The notes beneath the pieces are model-generated. The model saw only the letters and a list, made by a program, of their open reading frames with translations. It had not been told where the DNA came from and ran no database searches. From assembly GCF_002846415.1 (NCBI RefSeq), contig NZ_PJMX01000001.1, forward strand, positions 682,001-746,000: a DNA stretch of 64,000 bases, in the 5' to 3' direction. This DNA is from Streptomyces sp. TLI_146. Lineage in GTDB: Bacteria > Actinomycetota > Actinomycetes > Streptomycetales > Streptomycetaceae. Both the position numbers and the translations under genes were made by a program. Within the stretch, counting starts at the first letter, position 1. Every line of letters begins with the position of its first letter. Shown here piece by piece: positions 8,688 through 15,909 of the stretch.

Positions 8688-8936
8688 ATGAAGAAGATCA
8701 CTTCTGTCGCCGCGCTGGTCCTTGCCGGCGCCGCTCTCGCCGCCCCCGCCCACGCCGACGGCCCCAACGACCCGAATTCCTCGGGCCCCGTCCACGCGGC
8801 CGACAACTGGAACTTCTCTGCCGGTGTCGTCTGCATGCAGGAAACCGCCATCGTTCCGGCCCTCGGCGGCACCCCGGGCTTCGTCGGAGACGTTGACAAC
8901 AACTGCGCCAACGGGAACGTCATTGATCACTCCTAG
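8688..8936 (+). CDS. Small secreted protein, function unknown
   Basis: An 82-residue product beginning MKKITSVAALVLAGAALAAPAHA, a clear Sec signal peptide with cleavage after AHA at about residue 23. The mature 59 residues carry two Cys (VVCMQE and NNCANG), Asn/Asp-rich segments and a Gly-rich middle, which suggests one disulfide and a small extracellular fold. It is reminiscent of short exported Streptomyces surface proteins, but it lacks the chaplin and rodlin consensus motifs. It is followed 82 bases later by another small secreted protein. Confidence 0.6.
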   Translation: MKKITSVAALVLAGAALAAPAHADGPNDPNSSGPVHAADNWNFSAGVVCMQETAIVPALGGTPGFVGDVDNNCANGNVIDHS

Positions 8937-9018
8937 CCGTAGCCAGAACGCCACCGCACCCGCCGGTGACAGCCGAAATGCACGGACCCGAACAACCGGT
9001 CACACACGGGGAGTAACC

Positions 9019-9444
9019 ATGTTCAGCATCCCTCGCCGCTACACCGCCATGGCCGCCGCAGGCGCACTCGTGGCCCTCGGTCTTGGCACCTCCCTCGCCG
9101 CGCAGGCCGACGCGCCCAAGGCCAAGGCCCCCGCCATCGCGATGTCCACCATCCAAGGGTGCAACACCGGCGTCTCGGCGCCGGTAAGCGACCGGCCCGG
9201 CCACGTCAGCGCCGGTGCATCCAGCAGCGGCTGCGCGAACAACTGGACCTTCACCGCCCAGTTGCAGAGCTCACGCTGGTGGGGCTGGGCCAACGACGCC
9301 GAGGAGCAGTGGATCGGCAGTGCCAGCCGCGGCCTGGGCGCAAGCTGCGCCGGTGTCCACGACCACCGAGTGATCCTGCGTTGGAGCAGCGGTCCGGCCA
9401 ACGGCACCAAGATCGGCCCCGTCAGCAATCTCAACTGCGGCTAA
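9019..9444 (+). CDS. Small secreted protein, function unknown
   Basis: A 141-residue product with a Sec signal peptide (RRYTAMAAAGALVALGLG, probable cleavage near AAQADA at residue 31). The start ATG follows GGGGAG. The mature part contains four Cys (QGCN, SGCANN, ASCAG and LNCG), three Trp in SRWWGWAND and a DHRVILRW strand, so a disulfide-stabilised beta fold is likely. I do not recognise the family. A strong hairpin terminator follows directly. Confidence 0.6.
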   Translation: MFSIPRRYTAMAAAGALVALGLGTSLAAQADAPKAKAPAIAMSTIQGCNTGVSAPVSDRPGHVSAGASSSGCANNWTFTAQLQSSRWWGWANDAEEQWIGSASRGLGASCAGVHDHRVILRWSSGPANGTKIGPVSNLNCG

Positions 9445-9460
9445 ACCGAGTGCGCTGACG

Positions 9461-9512
9461 CACGCCGCCCCCACCCCCTTGGCCACGAGGGGGTGGGGCG
9501 GGGGGCGGCGTG
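9461..9512 (+). terminator. GC-rich hairpin terminator
   Basis: An inverted repeat starts 16 bases after the stop codon of the secreted-protein gene. The left arm, 9461-9480, pairs with 9487-9512 apart from a short bulge. The stem is almost all G and C, with a short GGCCAC loop and no U-run, as often in actinomycetes. Confidence 0.7.
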
Positions 9513-9731
9513 GGTGAACCGGAGACGGCCTCACCACCTCACCGAGCAGCCGCACCCACCGCCCGTACAGCAGAACCCCGTTGCCCGCTGTCGAGCCCCA
9601 TGAGAACATCAAGGTTCATCGGTCCGTCTCTTTCGTTTACGCTGCTCAACGCGAATGAAAGGGTGCGGGCCGTTGCCGTGTCCACGGCTTTGAGGGACCC
9701 ACCCAGATCTGCGAATGACAGGTACCGCTTG

Positions 9732-10961
9732 ATGTCCACAACAGAGCTGTCTGAAGCCCGCATCGAAGATGCGAGCAACACCTTGGTTGCGCCTACGATG
9801 TTGCAAGACAATGACTTGATCAGGGACTTCTTCGGGTCCGTCATCACGCCAGAGGACCTTGCTTCCGGTTCGCCCGACCTCGCACAGAAGACCGTCTACC
9901 TGTGTGGCGGTATATCAGGGCTGAGTAGCCGCCAACTGCAGGCAGCCGCCCGGGTATTCGTCATCCGCGAGCTGTCACACGGCTACCCCGAGGACACCGA
10001 CAGCCCGTGGACGCTCATCGACCTCGGCCGGGTTCCCATCCGCGTACAGGGCGTCGGCGTGTACTATCGCCGCTTCTTCCCACTCGACGCCGATCACTTC
10101 GGACAGATCAGCGCGGAGCACGCCTTCCAGTCCCTGACAGAGTCCACCAAACCTGGCACAGCCCATCGCAGCGGAATCTATCTGACGCCCGTCACACGCA
10201 ACGGCGACAAACTGCACTTCCGTCTGCTCCGGTGCTCCACGAACCTCTCAGGGCCGACCGAGAACTTTCGCCAGACCGACACGCGCATCGTCGAGGCTCT
10301 GAAGCGCGAGGCCGCCACCCTCTTCCGGAACCACGCACCGCTGAACCACGTCCTCGCCCAGATCTACCACAACACCCTTGCCACAGCCGAGCGCAAGCAG
10401 TCCAAGGCCAAGATCTCGGCCCACGCCGACAAGACCAAGGACATGCCCGTCAACGGCATCATGGCCTTCTGCACCTTCTATGACCGGCTCGACAAGCTGC
10501 AGCCCCTCGCCGAAGACGCCTTCGACTATGGGGTGAAGGGCGTCAGCGCGCTGACCAAACTCCATTTTCGCCTCAAGGATTCGACCGAAAAGCACGACGG
10601 GGTCGCGCTCCCGCCGCAGTTCACCGTGCCCCTTTATCCCGGCTCCGTGTTCTTCATGCCGCTGTCCACCAACCGTCTGTATACACACGAAGTCCGGCCC
10701 TCACCATTGGACGCCGACTTGCTCCCGACCCGCCTGGGATACGTGGTGCGCTGTTCGAGCGCCGAAGCCGTTCACAAGGACGGCCAAACGTTTCTCAAGA
10801 TAGCCGGGGACTTGGCGAAGCTGGAGCCGCCGACACCGGCCGGCATGGACGAACTGCGCGGGCTGTACGCCGAGGAGAACAGAACCTCGTCCTTCATAGA
10901 CTACGGCGACAAGTTCCTCTTCAGCATGAACACAGGAGACTACCTTGCGCCCCGAGTCTAG
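9732..10961 (+). CDS. AlkB-like 2-oxoglutarate/Fe(II) dioxygenase, first of a tandem pair
   Basis: A 409-residue protein. The C-terminal half shows the double-stranded beta-helix signature: HAD (HxD) in SAHADKTKDMPVNGIMAFC at about residue 233, then PGSVFFMPLSTNRLYTHEVRPS with the distal His at about 321, then RLGYVVRC with the 2-oxoglutarate-binding Arg at about 337. The N-terminal 180 residues match nothing I know. Members of the AlkB-like group oxidise nucleic acids, proteins or small molecules, so the substrate is open. G+C is clearly lower than in neighbouring genes. The start is uncertain: the ATG at 9732 fits the compositional change, but 9600 or 9510 are possible. It overlaps the next gene by 17 bases. 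Confidence 0.65.
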   Translation: MSTTELSEARIEDASNTLVAPTMLQDNDLIRDFFGSVITPEDLASGSPDLAQKTVYLCGGISGLSSRQLQAAARVFVIRELSHGYPEDTDSPWTLIDLGRVPIRVQGVGVYYRRFFPLDADHFGQISAEHAFQSLTESTKPGTAHRSGIYLTPVTRNGDKLHFRLLRCSTNLSGPTENFRQTDTRIVEALKREAATLFRNHAPLNHVLAQIYHNTLATAERKQSKAKISAHADKTKDMPVNGIMAFCTFYDRLDKLQPLAEDAFDYGVKGVSALTKLHFRLKDSTEKHDGVALPPQFTVPLYPGSVFFMPLSTNRLYTHEVRPSPLDADLLPTRLGYVVRCSSAEAVHKDGQTFLKIAGDLAKLEPPTPAGMDELRGLYAEENRTSSFIDYGDKFLFSMNTGDYLAPRV

Positions 10962-11715
10962 GTTCTTGGATGAGATCCTCTCGTGCGAGTTGCCACCAGA
11001 GGGAGACCTCTTCGCGGACCTGTCCGCGTCAGTTCACTGGGAAGACGTAGGAAAAGGCCGACGAGGCGCCGTACTTACCAATATAGACGAGGCGAGTGGG
11101 GTGCCTCTCGTACGTACCACTACCCAATACAGCAACCCGACGCAGCATTTCCAGGCCGTGCACGAACGGCTGGCGCGACGGGTTCAAGAACGTGCGGCGC
11201 TCCCAGTCGGCTTCAACAACGCTCTCATCGAGAGCTACACCAACGCTTACACCACCATGGGCAGCCATTCCGACCAAGCCCTCGATCTGGCCGACGAGTC
11301 ATTTATCGCCGTCTTCTCCTGTTACCAACACCCCGAAGCGATCCCGCCGAGGAAGCTGATCTTCGAGTCAAAGGGGTCCGATGGCGAGAAATTCGAGATC
11401 CCCCTCACCCACAACAGTGTTGTCGTGTTCTCTGTCGACTTGAATCGGCGACTCAGGCACAAAATCGTCTTGGACACGTCCGTCCAGGCGGCGGATAACC
11501 AATGGTTGGGTGTCACATTCCGAACATCCAAGACCTTCGTTCGGTTTCACGACGGGCAGGCACACCTCGCGCAGGGTGCGCGCCTCACGTCGGCCGACGA
11601 CGAGCAGAGGCGCGAGTTCTACCAACTACGGCGCCGTGAGAACAAGGAAACGGACTTCGTCTACCCCCTGCTGACGTACACGGTCAGCGAGAGCGATCTG
11701 ATGCCGCCCGTCTGA
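10945..11715 (+). CDS. AlkB-like 2-oxoglutarate/Fe(II) dioxygenase, second of a tandem pair
   Basis: A 256-residue protein starting at TTG with AGGAG eight bases upstream, inside the end of the preceding gene. Residues MGSHSDQALDL carry an HxD iron motif at about 111-113, VDLNRRLRHKIVLD gives the distal His at about 172, and WLGVTFRTSKTF has the 2-oxoglutarate Arg at about 192. This order and spacing match AlkB-like dioxygenases more closely than in the partner protein. The overlap means both are made together, and they could form a heteromeric enzyme or act in sequence. The tail has a charged RRRENKETDF stretch. Low G+C suggests horizontal transfer of the pair. Confidence 0.65.
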   Translation: MRPESRFLDEILSCELPPEGDLFADLSASVHWEDVGKGRRGAVLTNIDEASGVPLVRTTTQYSNPTQHFQAVHERLARRVQERAALPVGFNNALIESYTNAYTTMGSHSDQALDLADESFIAVFSCYQHPEAIPPRKLIFESKGSDGEKFEIPLTHNSVVVFSVDLNRRLRHKIVLDTSVQAADNQWLGVTFRTSKTFVRFHDGQAHLAQGARLTSADDEQRREFYQLRRRENKETDFVYPLLTYTVSESDLMPPV

Positions 11716-11798
11716 TCTTGAGGGGGCGCGCCGTGCCGCAGTCGCTACGGCTTCATGTCGCGGCGCTCCCCCGGGCGTCCCGTAGCGCCGCGGGTGAA

Positions 11799-11824
11799 GC
11801 CCCAGGTCGCCGCGGACCTGGGGC
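11799..11824. terminator. Hairpin between convergent genes
   Basis: A perfect 10-bp inverted repeat (11799-11808 with 11815-11824, GCCCCAGGTC/GACCTGGGGC) with a six-base loop. It lies between the dioxygenase pair, which ends at 11715, and the convergent SGNH hydrolase gene, which ends at 11891, and can serve both. A further weaker repeat precedes it. Confidence 0.7.
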
Positions 11825-11890
11825 CTCGTTCAGTAGCGGGTGACGCACGTCAGGGCATGGGTCATCCGGGTTCGGTGCTGTGTGGCCTGG

Positions 11891-12931
11891 TCAGCGGTTG
11901 AGGACTTCCTCGATCTTGGCGGCCACGCGCTCGGCCTGGATGTCACGGCCCTTCTCGTTGGGGTGCGCGTACCACGGGATCGGCTGATTGCCGAGTTCGA
12001 GCATCGAGTTCTCCAGCAGACCGCCGATGCCCCGGTTGGCACCGTCGCACGCTGTGTTGCTTCCGGTGTGGTTGTAGAGGTCCACGAAGTCGGCGCCGTT
12101 TTCGGCAGCGACCTTCTTCATGGCGTCGTCCAGCCGCTTCTGGACCTGGTCCAGGATGGGCAGCGCGTTTTGAGGAATATCGGCGAACGGCAGTTCCGTC
12201 TGACTGGGAGCCGCACTCAGGCACTTGCTCGTGTCCTGGGGCACGAGTCGGGGGTAGCCGACCAGGACCCTTTCGGCGTCCGGGGAGAAGTAGCTCGTGC
12301 GCTGAAGCATCTCGTCCAGGTCGTATTCGACCTGCTCGAACTTGTAGTCCAGCCATTCCTTTCCGTCGCCCGACGTGAAGAAGTCCCGGCACTCGCCAGC
12401 CGGTGAGTCGGCGTCCACTGGCGCTCCGGGCAGCAGGGCCTGATCCCGGAGCTTGGCGGAGCACTGCTTGAGGATGCTGTTGAAGCCCAGCGTGTTGCCA
12501 CCCATGCCGCCCACGACCAGCCGAGTGTCACCCTTGAGCGCGCCCTGCTGTGCCGGGACCTTCAGGCCGCTACCGGGTTGCAGCAGCTCCTGCTCGTTCC
12601 AGAAGTGATGGATGAGTGCGCCTCCGCAGGAGACGTCCGACTGCACGTTGAGCGTGACGCCCTTGTCCGCCAGACGCCGGGTGGCGACGGCGGGATAGTT
12701 CTCCGTGGCCTGGAAGCAGAAGGCCCTCTCGCCGTCCTCATGGAAGGGAGCGATGCCGAAGTTGGCGGTGTACGAGTCACCGAAGAAGACAGTCGGTACC
12801 GGGTCGGCGGGCGCCGCGTCGGCGGTTCCCGCCGGGGCGGCGAGCGCCAGGCAACTGCCCAACGCGACGGCCGCGGCGGCCAGTCGTCGTGCCCGTGGAG
12901 TGGTCGTCGTCTTACGCATGACCGAAGGCAT
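11891..12931 (-). CDS. Secreted SGNH/GDSL-family lipase or esterase
   Basis: A 346-residue product with a Sec signal peptide at about residues 1-40 (RARRLAAAAVALGSCLALAAPAGTADAAPA). The catalytic block FFGDSYTANFG (nucleophile Ser at about 52) opens the mature enzyme, GGMGGNTLGF supplies the oxyanion Asn, and WYAHPNEKG near the C-terminus supplies the catalytic His. Six Cys in the mature part are typical of Streptomyces extracellular SGNH lipases and cholesterol esterases with three disulfides. The ATG at 12931 follows AAAGGG. It probably hydrolyses lipid esters outside the cell; the exact substrate is unknown. A promoter-proximal palindrome lies upstream. Confidence 0.85.
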   Translation of the reverse strand: MPSVMRKTTTTPRARRLAAAAVALGSCLALAAPAGTADAAPADPVPTVFFGDSYTANFGIAPFHEDGERAFCFQATENYPAVATRRLADKGVTLNVQSDVSCGGALIHHFWNEQELLQPGSGLKVPAQQGALKGDTRLVVGGMGGNTLGFNSILKQCSAKLRDQALLPGAPVDADSPAGECRDFFTSGDGKEWLDYKFEQVEYDLDEMLQRTSYFSPDAERVLVGYPRLVPQDTSKCLSAAPSQTELPFADIPQNALPILDQVQKRLDDAMKKVAAENGADFVDLYNHTGSNTACDGANRGIGGLLENSMLELGNQPIPWYAHPNEKGRDIQAERVAAKIEEVLNR

Positions 12932-12980
12932 GCCTGTGCCCTTTCGCCGGGACCCACAAGGTGAGCGATCGGATCAGAAT

Positions 12981-13006
12981 GTTCCGTATTCATGCATATG
13001 CGGAAC
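12981..13006. promoter_or_regulatory. Imperfect palindrome upstream of the SGNH hydrolase
   Basis: GTTCCGTAT at 12981-12989 faces ATGCGGAAC at 12998-13006 (eight of nine bases matched) across an eight-base centre, 50 bases upstream of the secreted esterase start. A third GTTCC occurs at 13012. The local sequence is AT-rich compared with its surroundings. This could be an operator for an unlinked regulator. No matching regulator gene is adjacent. Confidence 0.35.
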
Positions 13007-13726
13007 GCGATGTTCCAGTGACTGCGGGCCACAACCAGGTGTTTTCGGACAATCCCTCCATGTCTTTCCATCTGGCCTGGCCAGAAGGGTGTATGGCCGA
13101 CGCGACGGATGTCATCGCCATCCGAAGGGGGCGTGAACCGCACGGCGAGGCTGCGCGGTTCACGGGCCGAGGCGTCTCTCGGCGGGCAACGGCCTCGCAC
13201 GCGAAGGCGACAACCGAAGAACAGTTCCATGACCGATACGCCCGCCTCCACGTACTCGGCCGGAAGCCTGCCAGCGGTGCATCGATGCGGATGCGGATGC
13301 GGAGGAGCTCAGCACCTGCCGGGACTCGTGAACGAGGACAGACGGGAAAAGATTCACGGCGAGCAGCGAAGCCGTCAGGGTGAGCAGGGGTGCGACGAGG
13401 TCTTCGCGGCCATACCGGTGTCGTCGTCCTCGTTGAGTAGTCTCGGCCGCAGGCAGCGGTTGGCCGCGAGGCCGGCGAGCAGGGCGATGACGGCGACAAC
13501 GATGACGAGGAGGCCACCTCCAGGGCGTGGGCAGGCAGGAATACCCTGGACCAGGTGCGTACAGGGCATCGTGATCATGTCGTGCTCATCGGCACACCCT
13601 GACCGCGAAACGAGCATCCGCCGCCGAACGGGGATGCCCCATCCGCCAGAAGGGCCCCGGCGACGGCAAGGCAGCCTTCGCCACCGGCATCAACGCATGG
13701 CCCGGCGACTCCCGCGCGCGGCCGTA
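13007..13726. other. Gene-poor stretch with a hairpin
   Basis: About 720 bases without a convincing gene. A perfect 10-bp inverted repeat at 13132-13141/13155-13164 (CGTGAACCGC/GCGGTTCACG) looks like a terminator or a recombination scar. A leftward frame at 13375-13617 encodes a short peptide with one strong membrane helix (GGGLLVIVVAVIALLAGLAANR). It may be a small membrane protein, but it has no clear binding site. The large rightward frame covering 13109-14602 is the complement of the fused transporter gene and is not real. Confidence 0.4.
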
Positions 13727-15784
13727 TCAGGCGTCCGGCACAGACGTATGGCTCAGCGGCCTCTTCCGCGGCGAGGCCGTGAAGTCCACCTCTGCGGAGG
13801 GCAGGACCCGGACACCGCGTTCGGGAAAGTCGATGTGCCGGTAGATCTCGTTGTGATGGGCGATCGCCTGGTCCGGCGGGGCGAAGTCCGTCGGCTGGGA
13901 GCGGACCGAGGTGGTGTGGCCATCCGCCACGAGCACCAGGTCGTAGCCGTGGCTGAGGGCCTGACGGGCGGTCGTCTCCACGCAGTTCTCGGTGGCGAAG
14001 CCGGTGACCAGGACCTCGGTCACGCCGAGCCTGCTCAGGATCTCGTCGAGACCGGTGCCCAAGAAGGCGTCCGCGCAGGTCTTCGTCACGACCGGATCTC
14101 CGCTGTGCGGCGCCAGCGGCGGCAGGACATCGCCGCATCCTCGCTGTTGAACCGTGATGACGGGAATGTTCGCCGCCCGCGCCCGGGCGCTGAGCTGCGC
14201 GATGGTCGCGACGATCGTGTCGGGGCGGTGCATGAGGGGCCTCAGGTCGCCCTGCATGTCGATGACGAGGAGCGCGGCGCGGTGCGGCGTTGGTGGCAGC
14301 GGTTTGTGTGGCTGCCCCTCGCCCGAAGCCACGGACAGTGTCAAGGCGTCGTTCGGCGCCGCATCCGCTACGCGCGTACGGCCTGCCAGAAAAGCGGCAC
14401 CCGCGATCGGAAGGATCAGCAGCGCGTACGCTCCGGCGAACGCCGGGAGCCGACTCGCCCATGCCGCCGAGAGTGCGGTGAACAGAGCCGACGTCACGGC
14501 CAGGACCAGGGTCTGGCCCAGGCTCTGTGCAGTCTGCATCGCGCCGCTCGCGTAGCCCTGCCGGTCAGCCGGACTGTGCGCGAGGGAGAGCAGGGTCAGT
14601 GACGGGGTCGCGAGCCCCATGCCCACGGCGGCGATCGCCATCGAGGACGCCGCTGCGGCCGGGGGCACCGCCGGAAGGGTGCACAGTGCCGCCACCGCCA
14701 CAGCTATCGCCATGATGGAGGCTCCGACGGCGACCAACCGGTGCCGGGGCACCCGGTTCTGCAGGCGGCCCTGCACCCAGGAGGCTCCGGCCCAGGCAAG
14801 GGCCGCCCCCGTAAACGCCAACCCCGTCACCACACCCGGCACATGTCGTGCCGTGCTGAGCATGAGGGGAACGAAGGCTTCCAGCGTGAAGAACGCGCCG
14901 GAGGTCAGCGCCCGCAGGAGTACGGTGGCGGGCAGCCCGGATCCTGCTCGCCAGGTGTGCCGTGGCAGAAGCTTCGGGGCACACACCACGAGCAACACCA
15001 GTCCGGCCGACGCACACACCGCGTGCCAGACGTTCCAGGCGGACACACCGTATTGGGTGAGAGCCGCTGCGACACTGACCGCCACGGTGGCGGGCAGGGC
15101 GGGCCGCCGCACGGAGGTGTCGACCTCCCCCGGTTCTCGCGTTCCTGCCTCTTTCGCTCCTTGCTGTGCCGGTTGTCCGCGAAGGAGCAGTACCGCGGCC
15201 GCGGCAGGGATCAGGGTGAACGCGGCGACGCCGAAGAACACCACGCGCCATGACCACGACGCGGCCACCAGCCCGGCGAGCGGCGGGCCGGCCAGGGACG
15301 GTACGATCCAGCACGCGCTCATGAGGGACAGAGCGCGGGCGCGCAGCCGGTCCGGGTAGGACTGTCCGATGGCCGCGTTGATGGAGACCGCCACCATGCC
15401 CGCCGCGATCCCGTCGGTGAAGCGTCCCAGCGCCAGTTGCCAGATGGTGGTGCTGGTGGCGGAGACGAGGAGCGTGGCGACGGTCAGGACCACTCCGGCG
15501 GTCAGCGGCTGCCGGGCCCCGGCGCGGTCCGCCCAGGCCCCGCCGAGCACACCGCCGAGCAGGCTCGCCGCCACGAACGCCCCGGCCACCAGCGGATAGA
15601 GACCGACCCCGTCGAGGTCTCGCGCGGCCACCGGCAGCAGCGGCATGACCGCCAGTGCCGCGAACCCGGTCAAGAACATCACCGCGGCGAAACTCGCCGT
15701 GACTGCCAGATACGTACGGGAGAAGAGTCCCGGGGCCGGAGAGCTGTCCGACGGTTCACGAGCGTCACTGGTCACCGGCAGCAA
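13727..15784 (-). CDS. MFS transporter fused to an isochorismatase-like hydrolase
   Basis: A single 685-residue frame joins two proteins. Residues about 20-475 are a major facilitator of the drug:H+ antiporter type, with GGVLGGAWADRAGAR after helix 2, about 12-14 hydrophobic helices and a RPALPATVAVSV central restart. Residues about 500-670 are a cysteine hydrolase of the isochorismatase superfamily: Asp in LLVIDMQGD, Lys in VVTKTCADAF, and the nucleophile Cys in TGFATENCVETTARQA. All three catalytic residues are present. No frameshift is needed to join them. The hydrolase may act on a substrate or drug that the transporter moves. Start is a TTG at 15784 or a GTG at 15775. It stands apart from the PKS/NRPS-type genes. 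Confidence 0.85.
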   Translation of the reverse strand: MLPVTSDAREPSDSSPAPGLFSRTYLAVTASFAAVMFLTGFAALAVMPLLPVAARDLDGVGLYPLVAGAFVAASLLGGVLGGAWADRAGARQPLTAGVVLTVATLLVSATSTTIWQLALGRFTDGIAAGMVAVSINAAIGQSYPDRLRARALSLMSACWIVPSLAGPPLAGLVAASWSWRVVFFGVAAFTLIPAAAAVLLLRGQPAQQGAKEAGTREPGEVDTSVRRPALPATVAVSVAAALTQYGVSAWNVWHAVCASAGLVLLVVCAPKLLPRHTWRAGSGLPATVLLRALTSGAFFTLEAFVPLMLSTARHVPGVVTGLAFTGAALAWAGASWVQGRLQNRVPRHRLVAVGASIMAIAVAVAALCTLPAVPPAAAASSMAIAAVGMGLATPSLTLLSLAHSPADRQGYASGAMQTAQSLGQTLVLAVTSALFTALSAAWASRLPAFAGAYALLILPIAGAAFLAGRTRVADAAPNDALTLSVASGEGQPHKPLPPTPHRAALLVIDMQGDLRPLMHRPDTIVATIAQLSARARAANIPVITVQQRGCGDVLPPLAPHSGDPVVTKTCADAFLGTGLDEILSRLGVTEVLVTGFATENCVETTARQALSHGYDLVLVADGHTTSVRSQPTDFAPPDQAIAHHNEIYRHIDFPERGVRVLPSAEVDFTASPRKRPLSHTSVPDA

Positions 15785-15909
15785 GCTACGGCCCTGCCCT
15801 GGTCCAGGCCAACGCTTTTCTCCGGGACCGCATCCAGTTCACGGATGCCGGATCGCCGAAAGCGCGCTGAACCAGGGCGCCCCACCCGGCTCACCGCCGG
15901 GCGGGCCGG

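Noticed and set aside
9600..9731. N-terminal extension of the first dioxygenase from 9510 or 9600
   Set aside because: The extension is Ser/Arg/Pro rich, part of it overlaps the terminator region, and it shows no protein-like pattern; the start at 9732 is preferred although its binding site is weak.
13375..13617. Small leftward membrane-protein ORF
   Set aside because: One strong hydrophobic helix, but no ribosome binding site, unusual composition and no recognisable family. Kept only as a note in the gap description.
13109..14602. Rightward 497-residue ORF
   Set aside because: Most of it lies antisense to the transporter-hydrolase fusion and its translation is Arg-rich low complexity.
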